DNA of 64,000 nt, taken from positions 94,701 to 158,700 of the forward strand of contig VMTC01000107.1 of NCBI GenBank assembly GCA_013791765.1, given 5' to 3'. The notes under the pieces are model-generated. The model had not been told where the DNA came from and searched no databases. It saw nothing but the letters and a program-made list of their open reading frames with translations. A program made the position numbers and the translations under genes. Origin of the DNA: Rhodoferax sp. Its GTDB lineage: Bacteria; Pseudomonadota; Gammaproteobacteria; Burkholderiales; Burkholderiaceae_C. Below, one piece after another: positions 9,528 to 19,150 of the stretch (the first letter of the stretch is position 1; each line of letters opens with the position of its first letter).

Positions 9528-11216
9528 TCAGGCCTTTGCGCTCTTTGGCGTCGCGCGCGCGATGATCGCGGCTGCATCAATGCCACGCGCCAGGGTGCCG
9601 TAGTTGTGCTGACCGACCTGCCCCAGGCGCGACTGGCAAAACGCATCGCTCACGAAGGCCGGGGCGTGGCGCACCAGCAAGGAGGCCTGCAGCGCCAGCG
9701 CCATGCGGTCGACCACGTCACGCGCGCGGTACTCAAAATCGCGCAGGTCTTTGAGGTCGGTCGCCAGCGCGGCAATCTGCGCGTCCAGCAAGCCCTGGGC
9801 GCCGCGCGCCTGGTTCACTTCGGCAAAAAAAGCCTCCAGCACGGCGGGGGTTTTTGAGATGGCGCGCAGCACGTCCAGGCATTGCACATTGCCGCTGCCC
9901 TCCCAGATGGTGTTCACGGGCGCCTCGCGGTACAGGCGCGGCATCATGCTGTCTTCCATCACACCGCTGCCGCCAATGCACTCCATCGCCTCATAGGCAT
10001 GGTTGGGCGTGCGCTTGCAGATCCAGTATTTGCCCACGGCCGTGACCAGGCGCACCAACAGGTCCTCCTGCTCATCGCTGCGGTTGTCCATGGCGCGCGC
10101 CATGCGCATCGTCAGCGTGGTGGCAGCTTCGCTCTCCAGCGCCAGGTCGGCCAGCACGTTTTGCATCAAGGGCTGCTGGTTCAGCACCTGTCCAAAGGCC
10201 GACCGCATCGAACAGTGGTGCAGCGCCTGCGAGGCCGCCATGCGCATGCCCGCGCTGGAGCCGATCATGCAGTCAAAGCGCGTCATGCTGACCATCTCGA
10301 TGATGTTGCGCACGCCGCGCCCCTCTTCACCGACCATCCACGCCAGCGCACCGCGCAACTCGGTCTCAGACGACGCATTGGACGCATTCCCCATTTTTTT
10401 CTTCAAGCGCAGCACCTGCATCGGGTTTTTGCTGCCGTCCGGGCGCCAGCGCGGCAGCAAGAAGCACGACAGGCCGCCGGGCGCTTGCGCCAGCACCAAA
10501 AACGCATCGCACATTGGGGCCGACACAAAATACTTGTGGCCCACCAGTTCGTAGGCCTGGCCCGGGCCGCCACTGCCCAACGGGTAGGCCATGGTGCTGT
10601 TGCTGCGCACATCCGAGCCACCCTGCTTCTCGGTCATCGCCATGCCGATGGTCACGCCCTGCTTCTGCTCCACCGGCAGGTTGCGCGGGTCATAGACGCG
10701 CGCCGTGACTTTCGGCTCCCAGACGCTGGCCAAGTCGGGCTGCAGCCGCAGCGCGGGCACGGCGGCGAAGGTCATGGTGATCGGGCAGCCATGGCCCGCT
10801 TCCACCTGGCCATGCAAAAAGCTCTTGGCCGCGCGCGCCACATGGGCGCCCGGTCCTGGGGAGGTCCAGGGCGAGGCGTGCAGCCCATGTTCAATTGACG
10901 TCTTCATGAGCTGGTGGTAGCTGGGGTGAAACTTCACCAGGTCGATGCGATTGCCAAAGCGGTCATGGGTATCGAATTCGGGCTGGAACTTGTTGGCCAG
11001 GTTGCCCAGCTCCAGGTAGTCGGCCGAGCCCGTCAGTTGGCCAAAAGCGTTGAGTTCGCCCTCGGCCCACTGGCCACCCTCGCGCTGCACCCCCTCGCTT
11101 AGGGCAGCGTCCTGGCTGTACATGTTGTAGTCACACAGCTCGGTGGACAGGTTGCTCAGCACGTGGGTGTCGGCCAGGTAGAGCGCGTTGGGTGCGATTT
11201 CAAGACGAGAGTTCAT
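9528..11216 (-). CDS. AidB-like acyl-CoA dehydrogenase
   Basis: 562 aa from the ATG at 11216 (MNSRLEIAPNALY). The open frame upstream of this ATG is the overlapping regulator gene read in another frame, so I reject a longer start. Motifs typical of the acyl-CoA dehydrogenase superfamily and the AidB branch are GMAMTEKQGGSDVRSN (FAD/substrate region), TRFDCMIGSSAGMRMA and YEAMECIGGSGVMEDSMMPRLYREAPV (C-terminal helices). The length is close to E. coli AidB (541 aa). AidB binds FAD and DNA and is induced by alkylation damage, but many homologues probably act on acyl-CoAs. The 17-nt overlap with the PaaX-type regulator suggests co-transcription and a catabolic role. Confidence 0.88.
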   Translation of the reverse strand: MNSRLEIAPNALYLADTHVLSNLSTELCDYNMYSQDAALSEGVQREGGQWAEGELNAFGQLTGSADYLELGNLANKFQPEFDTHDRFGNRIDLVKFHPSYHQLMKTSIEHGLHASPWTSPGPGAHVARAAKSFLHGQVEAGHGCPITMTFAAVPALRLQPDLASVWEPKVTARVYDPRNLPVEQKQGVTIGMAMTEKQGGSDVRSNSTMAYPLGSGGPGQAYELVGHKYFVSAPMCDAFLVLAQAPGGLSCFLLPRWRPDGSKNPMQVLRLKKKMGNASNASSETELRGALAWMVGEEGRGVRNIIEMVSMTRFDCMIGSSAGMRMAASQALHHCSMRSAFGQVLNQQPLMQNVLADLALESEAATTLTMRMARAMDNRSDEQEDLLVRLVTAVGKYWICKRTPNHAYEAMECIGGSGVMEDSMMPRLYREAPVNTIWEGSGNVQCLDVLRAISKTPAVLEAFFAEVNQARGAQGLLDAQIAALATDLKDLRDFEYRARDVVDRMALALQASLLVRHAPAFVSDAFCQSRLGQVGQHNYGTLARGIDAAAIIARATPKSAKA

Positions 11217-12054
11217 GAGGGGTCTCCAGTTCAGCGGGTTGATCAGTAGCAGGGAAAGGGGGTGGGGTGTCGGCAATGGAGGCAAAAAAACGCTTCCAGA
11301 TGGCACGGCCGGTGTCGTCAAATTGGTGCACAGCCTGGATGAACGCGTGGCGCTCGCGGCTGTCCACAAAGGGCTCGGGCAGCAGCGGATCAAACACCAG
11401 TTGGTGAATGGCTTTGCCGCCCAGAAGGAACGATTCGCGCGCCGCTGCCTCCAGCGGCAGCCGGTGGGCATTGGCCAGCCATTCTTGTAGTTCGACGCGC
11501 AGTTGCCGGTAGCTCTGCGTCAGCGCCTGGCCATCCCACAACTGCCGCACGCTCGATTCACGTGTCGGATCAAGGCCACTGGCCCGAAAGACCGCAGCGT
11601 CTCGGTCCAGTCCCCGTTTGTAGAGATGCTGGCGCACCTCGTCCAGGTCCGACTCAATGTTGTCGGGGCGAATGTACAGACCGCGCTCCAACAGCCGAAA
11701 ACCCATCATTTGCAACGCCCGCTCACGCCGCTGGGGCGCAGCGCGGTCATGGCGACCCAAAGCGCCACAGTGCACGACGATGTAGCTGCCCTGCCACGCG
11801 CGCAGCCGCGATTCAAGCGTGCGCCAGCTGGCCACCTCACCGGCCAGATCGGTGGCCGCAGGCCCGAGTCGGTAAGCGCCGCGCTCGGCGGTCTCGATCA
11901 GTCCCGCCGCCGACAGGCGCGCCAGCGTGACGCGCAGGCTGTTGTCGCTGATCTGGAACAGGGCGCCCGCCAGGATCGCATCGCGCGCGATCAAAGGCTT
12001 GTCGCCAGCCGCCAGCATCAGATCGAGAATGAGATTTTTCGGATTGACCTTCAT
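11200..12054 (-). CDS. PaaX-family transcriptional regulator
   Basis: 284 aa from the ATG at 12054; an in-frame start at 12075 would add 7 residues. The N-terminus holds a winged helix (LILDLMLAAGDKPLIARDAI, then NSLRVTLARLSAAGLIE). The C-terminal half matches the PaaX effector-binding domain (SYIVVHCG, GFRLLERGLYIRPDN, YRQLRVELQEW). PaaX represses phenylacetate genes and responds to phenylacetyl-CoA; this paralogue's ligand is unknown. It is the promoter-proximal gene of a two-gene unit with the AidB-like dehydrogenase, so it probably controls that gene. An A/T-rich tract at 12090-12130 with dyad-like TATTTGTAGATATTTAC may be its operator. Confidence 0.85.
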   Translation of the reverse strand: MKVNPKNLILDLMLAAGDKPLIARDAILAGALFQISDNSLRVTLARLSAAGLIETAERGAYRLGPAATDLAGEVASWRTLESRLRAWQGSYIVVHCGALGRHDRAAPQRRERALQMMGFRLLERGLYIRPDNIESDLDEVRQHLYKRGLDRDAAVFRASGLDPTRESSVRQLWDGQALTQSYRQLRVELQEWLANAHRLPLEAAARESFLLGGKAIHQLVFDPLLPEPFVDSRERHAFIQAVHQFDDTGRAIWKRFFASIADTPPPFPATDQPAELETPHELSS

Positions 12055-12195
12055 GCGCTGGGTGGGTCGCCGCAAGGCTGAACCCGTACATTACGATATT
12101 TGTAGATATTTACAATTTTTCGTAATGTAGCAGCTTTCAAACCTGGGGCCAAGCCCGCGCTGCGCAACGCTAAAGCGAGACGACTGCGCGCGCGG

Positions 12196-13365
12196 CTACC
12201 AGTCCACCAGGCTCAAGCCGATGCTCAGCACGGTGCGCCGGCGGTTGTAGTCGACCAGCGAATCGCCATAACCGCTGAACAATTGGGTATGAAAGCGCAA
12301 GGCGTCCTGGCTGCCGGGCAAGCCACTGGTGCTGAGCTGCTTGAGCCATTCCAGCCGCAGCGAGCCGTTGGCATCGGAGCGCAACGAGTGGCGCAGCGTG
12401 ACGCCGTAGGTGTTGCTCGCGTCGGGCGTCCAAAAAGCCGCCACTTCAGCGCGCCCGATTTTGTCGATGATGTCGGGGTTGTCGTCGTTGTCCGCGCCTT
12501 CATTGACGCGCTTCCACCACTTGGCATCGACCCGGAACTGATTGCCCCGCTCCATGCCGGCCATCAGCACATTGCGGTTCCAGCTGCGCGACAGCGGCAG
12601 CGGCTGACCATTGGACTGGTGCACCAGGCTCAAGCCGGTGTAACGCAGGCGCCAGCCCAGCGGAAATTGAAAGTCGGTCGGGTAGATGTAGGTGGCTTCA
12701 GGTTCATGGTCGGTGGTGCGAAACGGGCGCGACAGATCGCCGCTGAAGATCTGCCAGTTGGACTGCTGGCTGTAGCCAAACCAGATCGAGTCGCGTTTGA
12801 GCGTCTGATTGCCGGTCAGCAGGCCCTGCGCGACCTTGGTGCGCACCGAGAGCTGAATGCGAACCTCGTTTTTTTCATAGTCCAGCGCCGTGGGGGCGGT
12901 ATGGTCGGGCGCGGGCGAGCTGGGCTGGGTGTTGACGCCGTCGGAACTGATCCATGCCAGGCTGATCGGGTGAAAGCCGCGAATGCCAAAGGTACCGCAG
13001 TCGCTGCCCGCTTCGAGCTCCCAAAAGCGCGACAGCTCGGAAAACTGCTTGTTTTTGCAGTCATGCGCGGCCGGCGCCGTCATGGTGATCGTGACCGGGG
13101 CGGGTGCCACGGTTCTTGGTGCTGGCGTGGCCACGGTTTGCGCCAGCTTTGAGGCGCCCGGCGAGGGCGGGCGGATTACTGCAGCGCCGGGCTGCTGCTG
13201 CGCCCATTGATCAAAACAGGCCAAGCGCGCCGCGCTGTCCCCGGTCAGATCCGCGCACGCTTGCCACGCCTTGGGTTCTGCCGAAATATTTATGGCATTC
13301 TGGGCTCTAGCCCCCGTCGTTACTGCGCAAGCAGCTATTAATGCAGTAGTAAATAATGGTTTCAT
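12196..13365 (-). CDS. pldA: Outer-membrane phospholipase A (PldA/OMPLA)
   Basis: 389 aa. It begins with a signal peptide (MKPLFTTALIAACAVTTGARA). A roughly 100-residue low-complexity Pro/Ala-rich segment follows, and then a 12-strand beta barrel. Catalytic residues are visible: H249 and S251 in LVHQSNG, and N263 in SRSWNRN. The spacing is the same as H142/S144/N156 in E. coli OMPLA. The enzyme hydrolyses phospholipids misplaced to the outer leaflet. The linker between signal and barrel is longer than in E. coli. A single gene; the short gap to the rep gene upstream could allow read-through. Confidence 0.93.
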   Translation of the reverse strand: MKPLFTTALIAACAVTTGARAQNAINISAEPKAWQACADLTGDSAARLACFDQWAQQQPGAAVIRPPSPGASKLAQTVATPAPRTVAPAPVTITMTAPAAHDCKNKQFSELSRFWELEAGSDCGTFGIRGFHPISLAWISSDGVNTQPSSPAPDHTAPTALDYEKNEVRIQLSVRTKVAQGLLTGNQTLKRDSIWFGYSQQSNWQIFSGDLSRPFRTTDHEPEATYIYPTDFQFPLGWRLRYTGLSLVHQSNGQPLPLSRSWNRNVLMAGMERGNQFRVDAKWWKRVNEGADNDDNPDIIDKIGRAEVAAFWTPDASNTYGVTLRHSLRSDANGSLRLEWLKQLSTSGLPGSQDALRFHTQLFSGYGDSLVDYNRRRTVLSIGLSLVDW

Positions 13366-13409
13366 GGCGGGCTTGCTTGGGTGATCAACGTGGGTTGCTA
13401 TTCTAGGTT

Positions 13410-15593
13410 TTAAAGCGGACGCAATCTCTGGCCGGGCGCGCTATGGGTCGGGGCGGCTTGCGCCTCTTGCGCCTTCTGCGCAAACTCGGCCCGCAGCGCG
13501 CGCAACTTGGCACGCGGGTCTTCGCGCGTGGTGGCTTGGTCCAGCGCCATCTCGGCAATGAAACGGCTCGGCAGCGCGGCCACCATCTCGCGGCCTTTTT
13601 TGCGCTTGCGCGTCCAGCTGACCGCCAGGCTGCGCTGGGCACGGGTGATGCCCACGTACATCAGGCGGCGCTCTTCCTGCAGGTGCGTGGCCGTGGCTTC
13701 AACCGCCGCTTCATGCGCCCGCTCGGAACCACCGACCGAGGCGGCGCCCGAGTCGGCGCTGTCGCGCAATTTGAACGGCAGCATGCCCTCGGTCACGCCG
13801 ACCAGCATCACATGCGGCCACTCCAGTCCCTTGGCCGCGTGCAGCGTCGACAGCGTCACCACGTTCTGCTCGGTTTCACGTTCGCTGATGGTGGACAGCA
13901 ACGACACCGTTTGCGCCACCTCCAGCAGCGACTTCAGCTCGTTGCTGGTGGAAACACCGGCGGCATCGTCCAACTGGCCGCCGCAGCGCGCGGCCATCCA
14001 GTCGCAAAAGTCCAGCACGTTGGTCCAGCGCGCCGCCGCCAGTTTTTCGCTGTCTTCGCCGTCGTACAAATGCTTTTCATAGCCGATGTCCTTGAGCCAC
14101 TCCAGCAGGAAGGCTTTGGCAGATTCCGCCCCCATGGTGCGCCGGGCGCGGAACTCCAGGTCGTTCACATAGCGGCCAAATTCATGCAGGCTGCCCACCG
14201 CTTTGCTGCTGAGCAGGCTGCCCAGGGACGAGGAGAACAGGGCCTCGAACAGGCTGACCTTGTACTTGCTGGCAAACACGCCCAGTTGTGCCAAGGTCTG
14301 GTGGCCGATGCCGCGTTTGGGCGTGGTGACCGCGCGCAAGAACGCCGGGTCGTCGTTGTTGTTGATCCACAGGCGAAACCAGCCGCACAGGTCCTTGATT
14401 TCGGCGCGGTCGAAAAAGCTCGTGCCGCCCGAGACCTTGTACGGGATCTGCGCCTTGCGCAGCGCTTTCTCGAAGGTCTTGGCCTGGTGGTTGGCGCGGT
14501 ACAGCACGGCAAAGTCGCGCAGCTCCTTGAACTGCGCTCCGCCGTGCGGCAGTCCGCTGGCGCGCAGGCTCTGGATGCGCGCCACGGTGCGCTCGGCCTC
14601 GTGCTCTTCGCTGTCAGCGTCCACAACCCGCACCGGCTCACCTTCGCCCAGATCGCTCCATAGGTTCTTGGGAAAGAGCTTGGGGTTCGGCCCGATCACG
14701 TTGTTGGCGGCGCGCAGGATGGCGCTGGTGGAGCGGTAGTTCTGCTCCAGCTTGATGACCTTGAGCGTCGGGAACTCGACCGGCAGGCGCTTGAGGTTGT
14801 CCAGCGTGGCGCCGCGCCAGCCGTAAATCGACTGGTCATCGTCGCCCACCGCCGTGAAGCGCGCCTGCGTTGGCGCATTGCCGCCCACCAGCAACTTGAG
14901 CAACTCATACTGCGTGGCGTTCGTGTCCTGGTACTCGTCCACCAGGATATGACCGGCCAGCCCTTGCCATTTCTGCCTTACCTGCTCATGATTTTGCAGC
15001 AACTTGAGCGGCAGGCTGATCAGGTCATCAAAGTCCACGCTCTGGTAGGCGGCCAGGCGCTCCTCGTAATGCGCCATCACGCGGGCGATGATGCGTTCGT
15101 TGTCATTGGCCGCCAGCAGCGCGGCCTGCTGCGCATTGAGGCCCTGGTTTTTCCACAGGCTGATGGTCCATTGCCAGCTGCGCGCCGTGGCCGCATCGAC
15201 CGTGCCGCCCGCGTCTTTGAGGATGCTGGTGACGTCGTCGCTGTCCAGGATCGAGAAATTGGCTTTGAGCCCCAACGCTGCGCCATCTTGGCGCAGCAGG
15301 CGCACGCCCAGCGCATGAAAGGTGCAGATCACCACCTCGCGCGCGGCCTTGCCAATGAGTTCCTTGGCGCGCTCGCGCATCTCGCTCGCGGCCTTGTTGG
15401 TGAAGGTAATGGCAAAGATGCGGCTGGGCGCCAAGCCAGCCTGGATCAGCCGCCCAATCTTGTGCGTGATCACCCGCGTCTTGCCCGAGCCCGCGCCGGC
15501 CAGCACCAGACACGGCCCGTGCATGTAGTTGACGGCTTCCTGTTGCGCCAGGTTCAGGCCGGTGGAGGGGGGTGAAGGGGGAGAGCTTGACAT
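13410..15593 (-). CDS. rep: ATP-dependent DNA helicase Rep (UvrD family)
   Basis: 727 aa from the ATG at 15593 (MSSSPPSPPSTGLNLAQQEA); a GTG at 15650 in frame has no family support. All SF1A motifs can be read: Q motif LNLAQQEAV, Walker A GAGSGKT, motif Ia TFTNKAASEMRER, motif II VDEYQDTN, motif III GDDDQSIYGWRGA, motif IV LEQNYRS, motif V STLHAAKGLEW and motif VI RRLMYVGITRAQ. Rep is a 3'-5' helicase helping replication forks past obstacles. The C-terminus has a basic patch WTRKRKKGREM. Divergent from the AEC transporter. Confidence 0.93.
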   Translation of the reverse strand: MSSSPPSPPSTGLNLAQQEAVNYMHGPCLVLAGAGSGKTRVITHKIGRLIQAGLAPSRIFAITFTNKAASEMRERAKELIGKAAREVVICTFHALGVRLLRQDGAALGLKANFSILDSDDVTSILKDAGGTVDAATARSWQWTISLWKNQGLNAQQAALLAANDNERIIARVMAHYEERLAAYQSVDFDDLISLPLKLLQNHEQVRQKWQGLAGHILVDEYQDTNATQYELLKLLVGGNAPTQARFTAVGDDDQSIYGWRGATLDNLKRLPVEFPTLKVIKLEQNYRSTSAILRAANNVIGPNPKLFPKNLWSDLGEGEPVRVVDADSEEHEAERTVARIQSLRASGLPHGGAQFKELRDFAVLYRANHQAKTFEKALRKAQIPYKVSGGTSFFDRAEIKDLCGWFRLWINNNDDPAFLRAVTTPKRGIGHQTLAQLGVFASKYKVSLFEALFSSSLGSLLSSKAVGSLHEFGRYVNDLEFRARRTMGAESAKAFLLEWLKDIGYEKHLYDGEDSEKLAAARWTNVLDFCDWMAARCGGQLDDAAGVSTSNELKSLLEVAQTVSLLSTISERETEQNVVTLSTLHAAKGLEWPHVMLVGVTEGMLPFKLRDSADSGAASVGGSERAHEAAVEATATHLQEERRLMYVGITRAQRSLAVSWTRKRKKGREMVAALPSRFIAEMALDQATTREDPRAKLRALRAEFAQKAQEAQAAPTHSAPGQRLRPL

Positions 15594-15751
15594 GCGTGCA
15601 GCCGACGCGTGGTCGGCACTGTTGAGCCGCGCATCATACAGACGTGACACCTGGACTGGCCCAGCCCGCGATGCCGGACCGTTCCGGCAAGGCCTCCGAG
15701 CGGGTTGTGGTGACGCCGCAGCGCGAGCCGCTGTGCTGACACAATAGCCGC

Positions 15752-16717
15752 GTGCTGCAAGTTTTCTCCATCACCTTTCCGTTCTTCGCGCTGGTGCTGT
15801 GCGGCTACGTGGCGGCGCGCCGGCTGCTGTTGCCACTGGAGGCCGTGACCGGGCTGAACAGTTTCGTGCTGTTTTTTGCGCTGCCCTGCATGTTGTTCCG
15901 CTTTGGCGCCAACACGCCGCTGGCGCAGTTGCTCGATGTCGGGGTTCTTGTGACTTACCTACTTTGCGCGCTGCTGATGGTGGCGTTCACCGTGGCAGTC
16001 AGTTTGAGTCGGCGCATCGGCTGGAACGACGCCGCTTTTGGCGCGCTCGTCGCCGCCTTTCCGAACTCGGGCTTCATGGGCGTGCCGCTCTTGGTGGCGC
16101 TCTTAGGCGCGCAGGCGGCCGGGCCGGTGATTGCGACCATGGTGATCGACATGCTGGTGACCAGTTCACTGTGCATTGCGCTCTCCAGGCTGGACGGGGC
16201 GGACGCGCACGGCGCCCGCAAGGCTTTAAAAAGCGCGCTCAAGGGCGTGCTCGGCAACCCCTTGCCCTGGGCCATTGTGCTGGGCGCCTTGGCCTCGGCG
16301 CTGCAACTGGAGCTGCCCAAGCCGGTGGCGCAAACCGTCGGCCTGCTGGCCGACGCCGCCTCGCCCGTGGCCCTGTTCACCATTGGCGCGGTGCTGGCAC
16401 GCTCGCAAATGCTGGCGGCCCGCCGCGGCCACGCGCCGATCCCCCTGGGCGACTACCTGCCGGTGGCGGCGTTCAAGTTGTTTTTGCACCCGTTGCTGGT
16501 GCTGCTGGTGGGATCAAGCGCAATCTGGCTGGGCCTGGCGCTGGACCGCTTTGCCCTCACCGTGCTGGTGCTGGTGGCGGCGCTCCCAAGTGCCAGCAAC
16601 GTCTCCTTGCTGGCCGAACGATTCGGCGCAGACAACGGCCGCATTGCCCGCATCATTCTGGTGTCAACAGCGGCCGCTTTTGTGAGCTTTTCGCTGGCGG
16701 TGAGCTCGCTCACCTGA
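15752..16717 (+). CDS. AEC-family (auxin efflux carrier) transporter
   Basis: 321 aa with GTG start at 15752. Ten hydrophobic segments in two five-helix halves are visible. LNSFVLFFALPCMLFRFGA and FGALVAAFPNSGFMGVPLL are typical of AEC/YfdV-like permeases, with the central Asn-Pro-containing crossover. Bacterial members export or exchange dicarboxylates such as malonate or malate. The substrate here is unknown. The ALPSASNVSLLAERF segment near the C-terminus is the second conserved crossover. No catabolic genes adjoin it. Confidence 0.87.
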   Translation: MLQVFSITFPFFALVLCGYVAARRLLLPLEAVTGLNSFVLFFALPCMLFRFGANTPLAQLLDVGVLVTYLLCALLMVAFTVAVSLSRRIGWNDAAFGALVAAFPNSGFMGVPLLVALLGAQAAGPVIATMVIDMLVTSSLCIALSRLDGADAHGARKALKSALKGVLGNPLPWAIVLGALASALQLELPKPVAQTVGLLADAASPVALFTIGAVLARSQMLAARRGHAPIPLGDYLPVAAFKLFLHPLLVLLVGSSAIWLGLALDRFALTVLVLVAALPSASNVSLLAERFGADNGRIARIILVSTAAAFVSFSLAVSSLT

Positions 16718-16944
16718 GCGCTTGCTGCGCCACCCAAGGGATGCCAATGTCAGCGTCATGCCAACCCCAGCAGACGCTCGGTCGCTCAACCATCGACGGC
16801 ATGGTGAGCCCCTCTTCGCGAACCTGGGCACACTGTGTGTTGGCGGGTGTTGAGGCTTTGGCTTGCAACCAGCACCGGGTTGCTGTAAGGTCAAAAACTC
16901 ATCGGAAAGCGACTTTTTTCTTATTCACTCCAAAGGAGACCACC

Positions 16945-17151
16945 ATGGCACACCATCTGAACCCGCATGACAAACAGAGCCCTCAAACCGGCAAGGTTGA
17001 AAACGACAGCAACAAGCAGGGTGAGCAAGCGCCCACGCAGTTGAATCAGGGCCAGCGCACCCCGGACAGCCGCAGCGACCGCGAGTCGCATGTGGGTGGC
17101 AGCAATCAGTCACAGTCGCGACGCGGGCCAGTTGGCACCCCCAAGCGCTGA
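16945..17151 (+). CDS. Small hydrophilic disordered protein (68 aa)
   Basis: The ATG at 16945 follows a strong AAGGAGA ribosome binding site. The product (start MAHHLNPHDKQSPQTGKVEN) is almost free of hydrophobic residues and rich in Gln, Ser, Asn, Gly and charged residues, ending SQSRRGPVGTPKR. It is expected to be intrinsically disordered. Such proteins are often stress- or stationary-phase-induced, but I do not recognise a family. The quality of the RBS and 68 codons without a stop argue that it is real. Confidence 0.6.
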   Translation: MAHHLNPHDKQSPQTGKVENDSNKQGEQAPTQLNQGQRTPDSRSDRESHVGGSNQSQSRRGPVGTPKR

Positions 17152-17458
17152 CACCCCATCGCCGGTCTTTCTCACCCTTGACGCGGCGGATGCGGCAGCG
17201 CGATCTGCCACAGCGCGCATGCTGATGTCCCGGGGTCGCCCTGCCGCCGTAGGCAAATCGTCTACCACGCATGCACCTGGCGCCAGTTGATTGGCGCATG
17301 CCTTAAACGTTTGTCTGCAAATGACAAGAACACTTTGTTCGCCAGCGAATTCCAGGACAAGCCCTAAGAAAATCCCCGACTGAAATGCACGAAGCACAAA
17401 TCCCCGCCGCGCGTCAGCCGCACCAGCAACCCACCGTTGTGGCTTTCAGGAACTGGCC
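17152..17458. other. Intergenic stretch with no supported gene
   Basis: About 300 bases between the small disordered protein and the Na/Pi cotransporter. Open frames on both strands here have Ser/Ala/Arg-rich shadow composition and no ribosome binding site. The A-rich tract around 17305-17375 could hold the promoter of the downstream gene, but I cannot place -35/-10 boxes with confidence. Confidence 0.4.
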
Positions 17459-19066
17459 ATGAGCCTGTGGGCACTCGCCAGCAGCCTGGCAGGCGGCCTG
17501 GGCCTGTTCTTGCTGGGCATGACCATGATGACCGACGGTCTCAAACTGGCTGCCGGACCGGCGCTGGAGCGCATTCTGGCCGGGGCCACCCGCACACGCT
17601 GGCACGCGCTGGGTTCGGGGGTGATGGTGACGGCGCTGGTGCAGTCATCCAGCGCCGTCACCGTCGCAGCCATTGGCTTTGTCAACGCGGGATTGCTCTC
17701 GCTCGGGCCGGCGTTGTGGGTATTGTTCGGCGCCAACGTGGGCACCACCATGACCGGTTGGATCGTCGCCATGATCGGTCTCAAATTCAAGATTGAGGCG
17801 CTCGCGTTGCCCTTGATCGGCGTTGGTGTGGTGATGCGTCTCACCGGTCAGGGCCAGCGCCGGGGCGCCATAGGCTCGGCGCTGGCCGGGTTCGGCTTGC
17901 TGTTTTTCGGCATTGCGATGCTGCAACAAGCGTTCACCGGGCTGGCCGATCAGGTGAGCTTGCCCCAGGGCGAAGGCGCCCTGGCCGTGCTGGGGCAGGT
18001 GAGCGTAGGCGCTCTGATGACGGTGCTGATGCAATCGTCGAGCGCCTCCATCGCGATTGCACTCACCGCCGCGCAGGGCGGCCTGCTGAGCACACAGGGC
18101 GCGGCGGCAGTCGTGATCGGTGCCAACATCGGCACCACGGTGACCGCCATGTTCGCCGCCATTGGCGCCACGCCCAACGCACGCCGGGCGGCGGCGGCGC
18201 ATGTGGTTTTTAACCTGATCACTGGTGTGGTGGCACTGGCGCTGTTGCCCTGGCTGATTGATGCCTTGGGCGTGGCCCGCGCCGCGCTCGGCCTGCCATC
18301 CGACCCGGCGGCCAAGCTGGCGCTGTTTCATACCATCTTCAATGTACTCGGGGTGCTGCTGATGTGGCCTCTGGCAGCACCCTTGACGCGCTGGCTGCAG
18401 GCGCGCTTTCGGGCGCGCGAAGACGACGAAGCGCAGCCCCAGTTTTTGGACGACAACGTGCTGCAGGTGCCATCGCTGGCAGTGGACGCCCTGACCCGCG
18501 AGGTGGCGCGCATTGGCCGTGTGACGCTGCGCATGGCGCGCGCGGCACTGACCGGGGCAGAGCCTCCCGCCCTCGCACGCGACCGGGCGGTGCTCATGCA
18601 ACTCAATGCCGCGGTCGAAGCCTTCGTTGAGCGCATGAACCGCAGCGCCATGTCGCAACGCGCCAGTGAACGGCTGGCCCAGGTCCTGCGGGTGCTGCGC
18701 TACCACGAGACGGTGACTGAGCAGGTGCGGGTCGCAGCGCCCTTGCGGCCGTTGGTTGCAGCCGGCCCGACCCTCACGCTGCAGCACAACGCTTTTGTGC
18801 AGCACACCGCTGCCTTGCTGACCTTGTGCGATCCGCAGGTACCGGAACCCGGAGCAGCGGCGCTGGACGCTGCCAGCCAGGAGATGGAGTCCGCCTATGA
18901 AGCGCTCAAGAGCGCGCTGTTGGCAGCCGGCGCCGCCGGTGGTGCGCGGCTCTCCAGCATGGAAGAGGCGTTGCGCCGCTACAGTGCCCTGCGCCGCGCT
19001 GCGCAGCAGGCCACCAAAGCGCGTCGGCGCTGGCCAACCGCAGCTCCCCCGGACGAATCAAGATGA
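17459..19066 (+). CDS. Na+/Pi cotransporter family protein (NptA/YjbB type)
   Basis: 535 aa, ATG at 17459 with CAGGAA upstream. The membrane half (about residues 1-310) contains the two inverted QSSS repeats of the PNaS family, VQSSSAVTVAAIGFVNAG and MQSSSASIAIALTAAQGG, plus the GANVGTTMTG and GANIGTTVTA loops. The C-terminal part (about 340-530) is a helical PhoU-like domain. Homologues carry out sodium-dependent phosphate uptake or export phosphate when internal Pi is high. Phosphate is the likely substrate; direction cannot be told from sequence. Confidence 0.9.
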   Translation: MSLWALASSLAGGLGLFLLGMTMMTDGLKLAAGPALERILAGATRTRWHALGSGVMVTALVQSSSAVTVAAIGFVNAGLLSLGPALWVLFGANVGTTMTGWIVAMIGLKFKIEALALPLIGVGVVMRLTGQGQRRGAIGSALAGFGLLFFGIAMLQQAFTGLADQVSLPQGEGALAVLGQVSVGALMTVLMQSSSASIAIALTAAQGGLLSTQGAAAVVIGANIGTTVTAMFAAIGATPNARRAAAAHVVFNLITGVVALALLPWLIDALGVARAALGLPSDPAAKLALFHTIFNVLGVLLMWPLAAPLTRWLQARFRAREDDEAQPQFLDDNVLQVPSLAVDALTREVARIGRVTLRMARAALTGAEPPALARDRAVLMQLNAAVEAFVERMNRSAMSQRASERLAQVLRVLRYHETVTEQVRVAAPLRPLVAAGPTLTLQHNAFVQHTAALLTLCDPQVPEPGAAALDAASQEMESAYEALKSALLAAGAAGGARLSSMEEALRRYSALRRAAQQATKARRRWPTAAPPDESR

Positions 19067-19103
19067 TATTGCGTACCCTCAATATCTAGCCTCTATTGCA
19101 ATG

Positions 19104-19150
19104 ATATTGATAGCTAATGGGGCATATTTCTCGTGGGCTACGGGCTGAAA
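19104..19150. repeat. Dispersed intergenic repeat, copy 2
   Basis: Contains ATTGATAGCTAATGGGG and ATATTTCTCGTGGGCTA, the forward orientation of the family also seen at 46.2 kb. A partial second arm (TATCTAGCCTC) sits just to the left at 19083. It lies 40 bases past the phosphate transporter stop. Confidence 0.6.

Noticed and set aside
11217-11471. Extension of the acyl-CoA dehydrogenase gene upstream of 11216
   Set aside because: The 85 extra codons lie inside the PaaX-type gene in another frame and show no homology to the dehydrogenase family.
13443-14663. Long open frame (406 codons) antisense to rep
   Set aside because: Arg/Gly/His-rich product, mirror of the rep coding frame in high-GC DNA, no ribosome binding site or family match.
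17645-18805. 386-codon open frame antisense to the Na/Pi cotransporter
   Set aside because: His/Gln/Arg-rich shadow frame; the sense frame shows the QSSS repeats of a known family.
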